A DNA stretch of 64,000 bases. Origin: Eudorina sp. 2006-703-Eu-15. Taxonomy: Eukaryota; Chlorophyta; Chlorophyceae; Chlamydomonadales; Volvocaceae. Where the stretch lies: contig BDSI01000019.1 of assembly GCA_003117195.1 (NCBI GenBank), forward strand, positions 1,240,001 to 1,304,000, in the 5' to 3' direction. The stretch's first letter is position 1. Every line of letters begins with the position of its first letter. Below, one piece after another: positions 1-11,806 of this stretch. The notes beneath the pieces were generated by a model that saw nothing but the letters and a program-made list of their open reading frames with translations, made no database searches and was not told the DNA's origin. The translations under genes were made by a program, and so were the position numbers.

Positions 1-1790
1 GGCGGGGAAACCGCTCCAAATAAAGCAAAGGGAAAGCAGTCCGGGCCTCACGGGGTTGCACCAGCCGGGCCACGGGACGCGGACCGAACTGGTTCCGGAG
101 CGCCCCATCGCAAAGCGCTCTGAGGCACTACCCCCCTCACACGTAAATGGGAGATCTCGGTACACGACATAGGCATTTTGGTTCCGGAGCCGTGCAGTCA
201 CTGATGGAAACTGTGCGATACACCGATGTCGTCGGGGAGGGAGGGCGTCACGTCAGCCGCGGCGGGTCATCTTGCACGTGCATGACGGGCCGCACCTGGA
301 GCTGTCCACGTCGGGGTGGTCGCGCGCGGGCCGGTTGGAGCCCCGCCGGCGATGAAACGGCGGTGCGCGGTCCGCGCCTGCCCCCCGCTACCTGGGCTGC
401 GCGCGTGCGAGCGGTTTGCAGCATTTCAAGTGGTTTTGTTGTTCGGACCCTCCTTCCTGCCTTGTTGTTGCTGTTATGCTTGCTGTCGTTGTTGTTGTTG
501 ATGTTGTTGTCGTTTTTGTTGTTGTTATTGTTGTTGCTGTATGCTGTTCTTGTTCTTGTACTTTGGCAGGGGTGCCTGGTCGAGCAGATAAGTTCCCAAG
601 GGATTTCGTTGTGACTTGAGACAAGCTATGGCTGATGCAGTAGGAAAGATAGCAAACGAGCTTACGAGTGGACAGGTTATGGGTTCTTGAAGGCAGTTGT
701 ACGCAGCCTTACGGGCAACTTCGACCCGCGCGGTGAGTCGCAAATGACGTCAGGGCCGCGCTTGGGCCGCAGAGGATGTCGTACACAAACTCATGCCAGC
801 CTCGGATGCGCGCTGCCGACCGCCACATCCAATCACGGCGCCTTGACGCGCACAATCATACAGTAAAATGCGGTAACGTGGGCCGCTCAACCCGCGGCCG
901 ATCGCGGATCAGCGGCGGCCCAGAGTTATATCGGTACCGTTGCGGCGTTCCTTTCAGAGCCACAAGTGCACCACTCTGAAAAACGGCGGCAAGATGCCTG
1001 ATCATGCAATTGACTTATCTTGCAAACCAAAGTGTTGTGGGCGATGGTCAGCAGAGCTGCCCGAACAGCGTGAATGCGCGAGGCTCCCTAGGCGCATCGC
1101 GCATGTCGGACCAAGACAGTTGTCGGAAAACAACGGCGCCAACCAACTATGCCACTGATGTCCGGCGACCGCACATTCCAGAGTCCATGCCCGATATCAC
1201 CCGATTCAGAGTTTCGGTGCAAATCCCGGGATGAGCCCAAATTCCAGTCCCTTTAGCTTGGTAGGTCTCGACGGTTGGGTCGTCAGGGTTGCATGCCTTA
1301 ATGTATGCACTCTGCTCTGTAGGGATCATATCGTTCAACTATTTGCGGCAGTCAGGGTGCAAAACTGCGCGCACAGCATGTACGAGAAAGAATTTTTTGC
1401 GCACACGACAAGGAACAACAAAATTTCAACCGAATGTCTCGATGCCGCTATCTCGATGGCAAAACTGCCCATTTGCTGTGTTTCGCAGCATATACGGGCG
1501 TCCTCGGACAAGTGTGTGTGTTAAGGAGGCAACATGCGCGACGAGGCTGCCGAGCAATCATCGTCGTTAGTGATGCACTCTAATTGTTTAAGGACACAAT
1601 TTAGAGCACCCCCTTGATCCTCTTGCGCACGTGATTGTGTACTACTAAATTAGGCGAATGGAATCTTTTTCCCTTCAGTCAGCTTATGCAAGTTCTTGCA
1701 GGAAAGTTTTCGCTGTATTTGCATTGCACAACCATCAATCACTTGTACCTTGTTTCACTACTTCTCTCACGTCTCTGCTTCTTTTGCTAG
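1..1790. other. Upstream region without recognised gene
   Basis: No reading frame here has recognisable protein character; the open frames are short and overlap on both strands. The only clear structure is a TTG-rich stretch at 461-540. The segment ends in a pyrimidine-rich run and TAG at 1781-1790. That would serve as the 3' splice site of a 5'-UTR intron for the VTC1-like gene, because the first ATG after it is that gene's start codon. The 5' UTR and promoter of the gene therefore probably lie in this stretch, but I cannot place them. Confidence 0.5.
461..540. repeat. Imperfect TTG/GTT microsatellite
   Basis: About 80 bases made mostly of TTG units, broken by GCT, ATG and TCG variants. The translations in several frames are runs of one residue type, so the open frames crossing it are not evidence of a gene. 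Confidence 0.8.
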
Positions 1791-1833
1791 TTCTTGGTGT
1801 GACGATAACAGTCGTGAAGCCTGTGAAGGAAGG

Positions 1834-2696
1834 ATGCCAGAAGCTAGCATTCGTCGCACAGATGCGAAAGCGTTCTTCGGTGAGGCTGTTCGGAGCCGAA
1901 CTGATGTGGTCGGCCGACACGTTGTCGCAAATCCTGAAGCCACGCCCTTTATCCCTCCGTAGCCAATGAGCGCACATTCTTGCACTGGATGAGTACATCC
2001 GTGACCATCGGAGGCATTGCAGCAGCTTTGTCAGGTTAGTTTCGAGTCTTATCTGCGCATTGGCTCCAGGTCGGTGCTCATTCTGAAGCCAAACTGCAGG
2101 CGTTGCGGGACACGCGCACAGACATTGGGGTGACGAGTTTACGGAGCGTGCTATCATTGTGCGAGTTGTGTCGCTTGTCATGCTGTTTATCTCGGTGACT
2201 ATCGCCGTGTGGGCGGGCCTCAACTTTCAAAAACGCGCCATCTTCCTCGAGTAAGTCCGGAGTGTGGGACTAGTGAGATGGTTTGTTGATTCTGTATGTC
2301 GTTCGAAACGGGATACAGCTGCGCACGCCGTACGTCACGATACCATGCGCCTGTGTCGGTCTCACAACATTTGGAATCATTACCCCATGCAACCTCTGTC
2401 TACATTTACCCATGCAACCTCTGTCTACAAAATGTAGACAGAGGTTGAATGGGGTAATCTTTTCTTGTCACCAATAAAAACTAGTGGACGGAAGCACCCC
2501 AGCGGCAGGCGTTACAATTCAAACGGAGAAACCTCCCGCAACCCCATCACACGCACTTCGTGTCTTCATGTACTGCAGGGCCAAGGCGGACGGGCCGTAC
2601 GACAGCCGCTTCTTGCCGGTGCTGCTCACCGTGTGCATGGTCCTGTCCATGTCTGTTGTCTTCGGTGGCGCCGTCTTCAGGCTGACCAGTACATAA
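1834..2696 (+). CDS. VTC1: VTC1-like DUF202 membrane protein (VTC polyphosphate complex subunit)
   Basis: Exons 1834-1879, 1963-2034, 2100-2250 and 2579-2696 join in phase to 128 aa, almost the size of yeast Vtc1 (129 aa). The protein is a single DUF202 domain. It has a short cytosolic N-terminus and the family signature KAFFANERTFLHW at residues 12-24, split by the first intron. Three membrane helices follow: around SVTIGGIAAAL, VVSLVMLFISVTIAVWAG and VLLTVCMVLSMSVVF, with GPYDSR just before the last. In yeast, Vtc1 forms most of the membrane pore through which polyphosphate is moved into the vacuole; an acidocalcisome role is inferred for an alga. The start is the first ATG after a good 3' splice site at 1790. 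The next gene on the same strand is the catalytic VTC4-like subunit. All junctions are GT-AG. The basic residue usual before the FF motif is kept (K), but the common VEPK is replaced by TDAK. Confidence 0.87.
2379..2458. repeat. Hairpin-forming repeat in VTC1 intron 3
   Basis: A 24-26 base arm, carrying CAACCTCTGTCTACA, occurs twice in tandem (2379-2404 and about 2406-2428). It is followed by its near-perfect inverted copy (2433-2458), leaving a 4-base loop. The structure lies wholly inside the intron between exons 3 and 4. It may be a small foldback element or a local inverted duplication. Confidence 0.8.
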
Positions 2697-4053
2697 GCGA
2701 CGTGTTAAGTCTGCATCTGCAGCTGCGGCTGTTAGCTACTATGGATAGCTCCAGCGCGGCTGTGTTGCGCTTAGAGACGGGGTTCCACTGAGGAATCGCC
2801 CGGATGGGGACAAGCCGTTGCTCGATCTGTGAAGAGACCGGGTATTGCGTTGCCAAGTGCTAGATGTGGAAAGACTTCCGGGGGCGGGGCCTGCAGGGCG
2901 TGGATTGCCATTGTAGGATGCTCACTGAAGATTTCTCTGTCCACAATGTTCCAGGGGGCATGACCTTGTGCTGTCATATGCAGGTCCTGCCATACGTTGG
3001 TTCGGTGTACGGTGTACTCGCAGTGTGATGGTATTTGGGATGATTGGGTTCGGGAACTGGATAATGTAATGAACGTATAATGTCAAGTGCTCGGGGACTT
3101 GCTTGCTTGGTTCTCGACGTGTTTGGTCGTTGGACGTTGCATGTAGCCCTGTGTAGCCGCGTGTATGGAACTGTGCCTAGAACTTAAACCAGGCAAAAGC
3201 AAGCGCGTTCGTATCTTGTAGCATGAGTGTGACTGACCATGAGCTGCTGGGATGACACTGTTACGATACGGCGCAATGCGGTGTGATTCCTGTTGGTTTC
3301 ATATACTTGCGGGGACAAGAAGCTTGCCTTGTGATCCTCAGGAAGCTGGAAGCCTTCTATAGTGCTTTGTGATGTCCACTTTAAAACATGCTGACCTCGG
3401 CTTTGTCGTTACGTAAAGCGCATCTGCAAAGCAGAATGCCACCCTATGCTAACGGTCAGCAACGGTGAAGCGCAATGGATCATCCATGTGACGATGATCC
3501 GCTCTGGGATCATCGTCACAAGCGCAACGAAAGAATAGCTCCCGTCTGTGCCATCTCAGTTGGCGCAACACCGCAGCTTGGGTATTGGCCAAAAATGGTT
3601 CCCGACAGGCACGAATCAATCTAGAAACCCTAAATCGGCCGGCCCAAACCCTTGAGACGCGGCAACAGCTAAACTTCTTCGAGTCGTCGTATACGATGCC
3701 GTGCCAGTGCGAGTTAGGACTTGGCGGCGCGATAGTACAGTCATGCACAACACCAGCAAACATTTGCGGAATCTCACATACATTACACGATGCGTTTCAA
3801 GGATTGCTGTCATGAATTTAGGATGCATCATTACAACGGGGACCAGGACAGCTGGGAATGTGAAAAAGATGCTTGCCGTACGTCGCGGAGCATCATTTCC
3901 TCGTAATGCTAGTAACAATCGGAATCAAAGGTGTCGGCTGAATGCCCCCACTGTCAAAGGAATTTGAGGAACTTTATAACTTGACGGCACGGAACCACTG
4001 TTCTCAGAACGACGTGAAAAGAGTGTTACGGTGGGGCTCTTGCACTAGTAAAG
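2697..4053. other. VTC1-VTC4 intergenic region
   Basis: This 1.36-kb stretch holds the 3' UTR of the VTC1-like gene, ending near the TGTAA at 3065, and then the presumed promoter and 5' UTR of the VTC4-like gene. I see no credible coding exon. A shared bidirectional promoter is excluded because both genes are on the plus strand. Confidence 0.5.
3065..3069 (+). terminator. Candidate poly(A) signal TGTAA for VTC1-like gene
   Basis: TGTAA is the usual polyadenylation signal of chlamydomonadalean algae. This copy lies about 370 bases after the stop codon, a normal 3'-UTR length for the group. Support is position and motif only. Confidence 0.45.
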
Positions 4054-7000
4054 ATGAAGTATGGAAAGTATATCGAGAGCAAGGTGAAGGAAGAGTGGAA
4101 AGACTATTACATTGACTACAAGGGTCTGAAGGACCTGATTAAAAAATGCCAGAAGGAGGCTGAGACGGCAGGCGAAGCCAGTTTCTCACCCCGCACGACA
4201 TCTTTGACTGTACAACGTTACAGTAACACGAAAGACTCCAGTCAGGAGCTCTTCTTCCGACGCTTGGAGCGCGATGTGAGCTTCCGGCTCGTACACGGCG
4301 GGGTTCGGGATTTTGCACATCTCAGTAACAATTGTTGCATATGCCTCCTGTGCAGCCATCCATCAAGGCATGGTATGAAGGCCTTAGCTCATTCACGCCA
4401 TGGTCTAACGCTGAACTCTCGGGTTTCGCCCTGCCACCACGCGCCCCTCGCCCCGTTTCCCGGAATCCTTGCCCCCGCCATCCCCGGTACGCAGGTCGAC
4501 AAGGTCAACAAGTTCACAAACAAGCTGGTGGAGGAGATGCGCGCGAGCCTGCGGAACCTGAATGCGAAGGCGGAGAAGGAGACAGCCCCGGAGAAGAAGG
4601 ACGAGCTCCTGCAGGCGCGTGACGCCCACCCCCGCTGTCCCGTCCAGACCACTGTGACTGAACTGAGACACGATGGGTGATTCACGCCCAACTTAGTGGA
4701 TCGGAAATTGACGGTTTGCTGCCACACGACTCTAGGGATATCAACCGGGAGGTGTTAACGGCCTGCGTCATCAGCATGCAGCTGCCCCTCGAGTTTATCG
4801 GGCCTTCGCCTTTTTTACGTGAAGCATCGCGGAAGCGGCGGTGGGGCCCTGGGCGACATATCCATCGCTCCTGCGCCGCGGCGCGACTCGCGACCCCCTT
4901 GCCCACTCCGCTGCATCGGAGTGACCGCGGCTACCCACGCCCCACGCCGCGAACGCGATGTGTGCAGTCGTGTGCATGAATACGCACAAGAGATGAACGT
5001 CATGGCGCGCATGCCAGCATACATCCGGCTGGTTGTTGGGCTGTTGCGGTCCCGCCACGCTCTGTCATTGTTTCGCCTAAGCTCCACAACCCCGGGCCCG
5101 CCGTCCCTCGACCGACAGGAGGCCCAGCGCATCGGTGACGACTTCCTCGCGCTGGAGAAGTACGTCAACATTAACTACCTGGTGAGGGAAGGTTTAGGGC
5201 AGCGCCGGGGCAGGGGCGGCCGTACGACCTGCTGCCGCAAAAAGAAGCTACCGCAACACGGTCGGACTCGGGTCCCCGGCACCTTGTAACCCAGTTAACC
5301 CCAGTGCGAGAGGTGCACCCCATCTCTCGCCTAGCTGCGGCATTTTAGTTGGCATCACCCCGCGCGGGTCCGCCGCCAAGTGGTTCCTGCATATTCCGTC
5401 GGCTATGCTGCATCAGCGCTTCGAAGCGCGGCAGTGCTCTGCTCTCCATCTATTCGTACAGTTCCTGCTTTTTCTCAGATGCTTTTGTATCATCCAAGTT
5501 CCCCGTCCCCGCTGTGCCCGCAGGTGTCCTTGTATCCTACTTTCTGCAGGGTCGCCGCCACTCCCCATGCATGACTCCGCGTTGGCATACTAGGCTCCTG
5601 GACCCCGACCCACACCACACGCCGCGCGCCCGCCCCCTGCTTGCCACCCGCAGGGCTTCCACAAGATTCTGAAGAAGCACGACAAGTGCCTGCCCCACGC
5701 GCCCTGCCGCCAGTTCTACGTGGCCCACCTGCACCAGCAGCCCTGGGTGCAGGGCAACTACTCGGACCTGCTCGTGTCGCTGTCCAACATCTACTCCAAG
5801 CTGCGGGGCGACTCGTCCGGGGAGAAGAACGAGGACGCGGCGCAGGTGCGTGTGGGCAACCCGAGGGGGGCGGTTAGGGCCGCAGTGCGGTCGGAGGGCA
5901 GGTTTGTTTTGCACGGAGGAGCAGGCCGCCAAGGTGGAGTGGCCTCAGGGAAAGGCGGGTGTGGGGGGGGTTCGGAGCTTACCATGGGGGTTCGGCACCG
6001 AGCCAGAATGTGGTGCCAGGTAGGGTCCGGCGAGCTCCGCAGCCACGGCAGGAGTGTAAAGGCGGGCGGGGCGGGGGTATAGGAAATTGGTAGACATATT
6101 GGGGGGTTGGGGGGGCAGGCTGTCGGCCACTTGAGCCGTGTAGGGCGCCAGGAACGCGTTTGGGTTGCGGAATGTGACCCCTTAGCGCCGTGGATGGTCG
6201 CCGCGCACGATGGCCGTCAGTCGCATCTGCGGAGAAGACCGGTCGCAAGTTTGCGCGCGCGTGGGAGGTAACGGCCATTTGAAGTAATTTCCCCAGTACC
6301 TTTCAAGTGAGGGCAAAGCGAGTGTGAGGAGAGAAGCATGACGGAAGTTAAGGATGCGACGGTTTCAGGGGTGGGTTGCAGGGGGGGCAGGGCGACCGGG
6401 GCTTCTGACGACGACGGATGAGGGCAGGCTGTGCGAATGGGGCACTGGCAGGAGGGTACCGTATGCGGCCCCAGCGCTGTGTCTGTAGTGCCTGGTGAAG
6501 GGACAAACGGCCTCAGCGCCGGCGGGGCGGCCGCGGCCTGCCACTTTGGTTGCCTGCGGTGAGCGGCGGGTTTGCTTCAATCCCAGCGCACGAGAATCAG
6601 GCGTCCTCCCCTGGGGGAAGGTACGGGCCAGCTCACATGGCGGGATTTGACCAGTCCAGGGTTGGGGCCGTTCTATTTAGATGTGTCAATGAAGGGGGGC
6701 TTCAGCCAGAGAAACGGCCAAAGAAAGGGACCCTTTGCGTGAATGGAGGGTTTGTTCGCGTTAACAATCGTGTCGCATCAGCGCCCGGCGATTTAGGAGC
6801 GGTGCCGAAGGAAGGTCTCTTCCGTGTTAATGACATGAAGTAATGAACCCCTCCCTGCCCGTCGCGCTGGCAGCAGCACAGTTTGAAAATGTTTCCTATA
6901 CCCTCCCTGCCCTCCCCGTCCCGGTCCCCTGCCACAGGGCTTCGTCCGCAGTACCACCAAGTACTGGGTGCGCAATGAGGACGTCTCCACCGTGAAGCAC

Positions 7001-10000
7001 CACGTGCTGCAGCACCTGCCCGTCTTCCAGTTCGACAAGAACAACTTCACGGGCGACGCGCAGGCAAGGGAGGGGCGCGGGGGTGGAGGAGGGGAGGGGA
7101 AGGCGGCTCGTGAGGCGGGACCCCGAAACCGGGTGGGCCGGGCCCTTGGTGTGGGGAGCCGCGTGCGGAGTGCAGGGGTGCAGGGCGAAGGCGCAAAACC
7201 CCGTTACGCTGTTTCCCCCCGCCCCCTCTGCGTCTCCGTGCTGCACTTCAGCTGATCAACTCGGTGTACATGGACAACTCCAACCTGGAGCTCTACCACG
7301 GCCGCCTCGACAAGAAGCCGGGCGCCATCGCGCTGCGCATCAGGTGGGGCAAGGGGGGCGCTGGGCCTGCAGTTTGGGTGCCATCGCGCTGCAGCCCATA
7401 GCCCGCAACCTGCAACCCTTCCCCGCAAGGGAGCGGGGAGGCGGGAAGGGGGACTGCGACATGCCGGGTATCCGCGGTGTGGCGTTAGCGGTGCTGCGGG
7501 CCGGTCATGGAGGGGCGCACGGTGAGGGCGGCGGGGACGGCCCCTGCAGATAACTGCTACCCGTTCGGTTGGTCCGTGGTTTCGCTGTCTTGATTGACAT
7601 AGGGGCACTTGTGGACTCTGAACGGGATGGAATGTCTGTATGTATGTGTGTGGGGATGGGTGTGGGGGTTAGGGCAGGCGGAGTCAAAGTGGGTGGAAGT
7701 GCGGGCGCGGACCGCAGCGTCGTGTTAAGGGGGGTGGGTGTGAGGTGTTGCGCGCGTGTACTCCCCGGGCCGGTTCTGATTGGTCGCCTCGGAGCAGTCC
7801 CAACAAGCCCGACCCTGTACGCCATCTCCTGCGTGGGGCTTCCGTCTGGGGCTTGGATGCTGCACTGCAGTGGACGTTTGGGACCATCAGTTAACTCTCA
7901 TTCTCTCTCGCATCACCTCCTCGCATTCCACCAGATACGGTACTCTTGCGGGCCTGGGGACCCTTGAACGCGGACACACTCGCCCGACCCTGTACACGCC
8001 GCCGCAACCGCCGCTGACTCCCACCCACCCCCCTCTTGTGGGCCGCTGGGAACAGGTGGTACGGCAGCAACCCTCCCACCATGGTGTTCTTCGAGCGCAA
8101 GACCCACAAGGAGAGCTGGAAGGGAGAGGAGTCGGTCAAGGAGCGCTTCACGCTGCCCAGCGACAAGGTACGATGATTACCGTATTAATTATTCCATCCC
8201 AGCTTAAACTTTATTCACCCCTGCTCCTTCGATACGCATCCATGTTGTGTAACCAACAATCGTTATGACGCACTACTCCTCGTTGTTCTCGCTCCTCGTC
8301 CTTGTGTTCATCTGGCGTTTCTACCCTACCCTACCCCTGTGCCCGAGTTCGTGTCTGGGTTTGGGTTTTCCAACCTAATCCCCACCCTCATTCCCGTCAT
8401 CGTTCCCGGGCCCCCGACCCTTTCAGGTGGTCGCCTTCATGGACGGCGAGTACACGTTGGAGCACGCGCTGGTGGACCAGGAGGCGGCTGCGGCCCGTAA
8501 GGGCAAGACCCTGACGGACGAGGAGAAGGAGAGCTACAAGACCCTGTTTATGGAGGTCTACAAGGCGGTGGACTCCAAGCAGCTCAAGCCGCTCGTCCGC
8601 ACGCAGTACATGCGTACGGCATTCCAGGTGCGGCCGGGTTTGCGCCTTACCCCATTCTTGAGGTGCGCGGGGCGTCTAATCCTCGCGTGGGGGGCCAGCG
8701 GGTGGGGGCGCGCTGCACCCGCGCTGTTTTTGGCCCGTCCTGCCCTGCCCTGCCCTGCCCAACCCACATGCGGCCCCCTACGCCCTTACCCATCAGCATC
8801 CGCCTAGCGTGCGATCTCCCTGCCCCTCGTGACTTGACGCGACACGCCAGACTCCAGATGGGCCCCCAATCATTCCTTTGCCACTCCGCTGCCATTTCTC
8901 TTCACGACCCCGCTCCATCCGCAAACCCCCCCAAAGGCTCGACCTCTTGTCGCCATCTCCCGGATTCCGAACCGGGCTGCGGCATGCCACGTCCTTGTGC
9001 AACCGCCAACCGCTAACTGTCAACCTCCCCAACGGCGCAGATCCCCTTCGACGCCACGGTGCGCATCTCCCTGGACACCAACCTGTGCATGATCAAGGAG
9101 AACCCCGAGGACGGCCCCTCGTGCGCCGCCACCGGCCGCTGGTACCGCGACCCGGCGCTGCCCGTCATGCGCACCGAGATCACCCGCTTCCCGCACGCGG
9201 TGCTGGAGGTGAAGCTGTCGCTCCAGGAGGGGCAGCAGTCGCCGGCGTGGGTGCAGGTCCGTGGGGGCCGGGGCGGGGCCGGGGTACGCGAGGAGGGGTC
9301 TGGCCTTGTGCGCCCGTTTCGCTGTCTTGGTGGATGCTATGGGGTGGGGGAAGGGATTCAGGGCCAGCGGAGGCGGCCGGGGGCTTCGGCGTCTCGGTAC
9401 CAGGAGGACTAAGCGGGAGCGGGAAAGGGCAGGTTCAGCAGCACTATCTGCTGAGGTGCAGTGGGCCCGAGGGCTCGGACTGCTCTTGGGTTGTAGGCTG
9501 CACCAACGTCAGCCGAAGGCGCCGCACGACACGCTGCGGAGGAAAAACCGGTTCATTGAAGCGCATCTTTGTTCGTGAGGTCACGATGCCCATATGGTGT
9601 GTATGAACGGAGGTGGCGTCGCCTCCCTCCTAGTTTGCAGGTCTGCCGGTCTGCTTGCCTGCCGGTCTCTGTGGGCCGGATGCTGGCTGGCGGGCCGGCC
9701 AGCATCCTTCGATTACATACCACGCTCTCTGAAACGCCACTGAAGCCTGGATATTGACACTTCTTGCAGGTTTTACGTATCTTATAATAAAGATTTCACA
9801 TGTTTTCGTTACCGCTCCCCGTCCCTCGCGCAGGAGCTGCTCGACTCGGGCTATCTGACGGAGGTGCACAAGTTCTCCAAGTTCATCCACGGCAGCGCCA
9901 CCCTCTTCCCCGGCGACGTACGGGCCGTGCCGTACTGGGTCGACGACGAGTCAGTCCGCGCCTCCATGCTCGCGTCCGCGCCGTCGCCGCTGGAGGGCCC

Positions 10001-11054
10001 CACGCCCGCTCCCGAGGGCGCCGCCTCCACCAGTGCCGCTGCCGCCGACGCCGGTGCCGCCGCCGCTGCAGCCGCCGGGGCGCCCCGCACCAAGCCGCGC
10101 AGCGCTCGGCGGGCGGGCGCTCCCGAGCTGGAGGAGCTGTCTCACCCGCTGCTGGGCGAGGAGCCCACGTTGAAACTGATGCCGGATCCCAACACCGTGC
10201 AGGGTGAGGGCGGAGGGGGCGGGATGCCGGTGGGCAGGTGGTCGGGAGGGAGGAGATTGTGGGGATGGACGAACTGGCGGAAGGGGAAGATGCAAACCCC
10301 CCTCATCCACTGGATTGGCTTGGCTTGGCTGTAATAAGCTTTCGAGGCCATTCACTGGACGGTTGTTGAGTCCCTGGTGGACCCCAGGCGCTGACCCGGC
10401 CTGGTGCATGCCCTCCCCTCCCGCCGTGTAGTCTACCAATTCCTATGCCCTCCCCTCCCCGCCGTAGGCTTCCGCCCCCAGGCGCTGAGCGCGGGCTCGT
10501 CCGGACGCGGCGGCGGCCGCCGCGGCGAGCCGGGTTTCTTCGCCCGCATGCTGGGCCTGGTGCCGCCCGCGCCGTCGGGCGCGCTTCGCACGACGCCGAT
10601 GCGGATCGAACCCAAGACGTTCTTCGCCAACGAGCGCACCTTCCTGGCCTGGCTGCACATGGCCGTGACCCTTGGGTCGGTCAGCGCCGCGTTGCTGGGC
10701 TTCGCGGCCGGCGCCGATTCCGACGACGCGCCGGAGTCGGGCGGCGAGGCGATCAGCCGCCACCTCGTCGAGCTGATCGCGCTGATCCTCCTGCCCCTGG
10801 GCGTTGCAATGTGTTGCTACGCGCTGTACGTGTTTGTGTGGCGCGCAAGCAACATCGCCAAGAAGCGCGCCGTGCATTTTGACGACCGCGTCGGGCCGCT
10901 GTGCCTGTGCGGCGCTGTTGTGGTGGCGCTGGTGGCCATCACGCTGCTCAGCCTGATTGATTTCTTCGAGCTGCTGGCGTCGATGGACACGCCGGCGTCG
11001 CCGCCGCTGCCGCCGCCGTCGGCCTCGCCGTCGCTGTTCAGCGTCGCACACTGA
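4054..11054 (+). CDS. VTC4: VTC4-like polyphosphate polymerase (SPX + VTC core + DUF202)
   Basis: Exons 4054-4275, 4495-4614, 5119-5181, 5654-5845, 6938-7063, 7252-7343, 8056-8167, 8427-8627, 9041-9256, 9834-10203 and 10468-11054 give 766 aa. Residues 1-200 are an SPX domain (start MKYGKYIESKV, later GFHKILKKHDK), which in this family binds inositol pyrophosphates. Residues about 200-520 are the VTC catalytic tunnel, with SVYMDNSNLELYHGR, the RIRW strand, ERKTHKESW and the K/R/E set expected for ATP-driven polyphosphate synthesis. An Ala/Pro-rich linker follows. A C-terminal DUF202 begins near residue 617 (EPKTFFANERTFLAW) with three membrane helices. It should work with the VTC1-like subunit encoded just upstream. 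Two introns do not start with GT: exon 5 ends CAG before GCAAGG, a good GC-AG donor, and exon 2 ends CAG before GCGCGT, which is unusual. A small missed exon near 4615-5118 remains possible. Confidence 0.92.
9678..9707. repeat. Short GC-rich inverted repeat in VTC4 intron 9
   Basis: GGATGCTGGC at the left pairs with GCCAGCATCC at the right, around a short GC-rich centre, forming a compact hairpin within the intron between exons 9 and 10. No function is evident. Confidence 0.6.
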
Positions 11055-11801
11055 GTCAGCCCTCGGCGCTAGCGTGCATTGCCAACGTACTCCGTGGGAA
11101 CGTGCACCGCCGTCTGGGGAGGCGTACGCCGGATGAGGGGCTGTCGCCTTGCAAGGCCTGCAGCAACGCGGGCAGCGCGCAGGTCACCACAGCCGTGCAA
11201 CCTGACGGTGCTCGCCCACTTCTACGTTCACATTGAAACTTTGCGGACCTGGGGCTGGTGCGGGACGTGGCTGTGGGGCTCTGACTGGCATTGTTGGTGG
11301 TGAGGCGACAGGGTGGTTGTGGTGCTGGTGCTGGTGATGGAGAGGAGAGCGAGTCAAGGGGGGCGGTCCGGGTGCAGGCTCGGAGCTGACCTGGCTGGAC
11401 ATCTGGGTTGGAGAGGGCACACGGAAGGGCTGCTGGGTGTACGACTGCTTGCGTTCCTACCCGCCTAGTGAAGTTCCTGTGAAGTAACTTCACACTCCTG
11501 GAGATGTGCAGTGTGCTCGAGGAATGCGGATGGACTTGTGCGTGGGCAAGCTCTTGAGGGTGTCAATTTTATGGCACTGACATTAGGAACTCTTGGGTGT
11601 GAACCTGGGCTGCCCGGTTCGACGCGTCAATGAGGGCTTTGGAAACGGGCGGCATGGCACGTCCGGGGAGGGGCGGGTGTTGTGGATCAGGCGTGGGTGG
11701 GAGGTGGTGTCGTGGGTGGGAGGCTGTGGGTGATGGAGCGCCACGGAAGGACAACGGCACTGATGTTGACATTTCTTGCTGCACTGGATCAAATGAGAGC
11801 A

Positions 11802-11806
11802 TGTAA
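11802..11806 (+). terminator. Candidate poly(A) signal TGTAA for VTC4-like gene
   Basis: TGTAA about 750 bases after the VTC4 stop codon, within the usual range for green-algal 3' UTRs. It is supported by motif and position only. Confidence 0.4.

Noticed and set aside
147..614. Frame with polyleucine/polyvaline over the TTG repeat
   Set aside because: Microsatellite translation; hydrophobic runs come from repeated TTG, not from a membrane protein.
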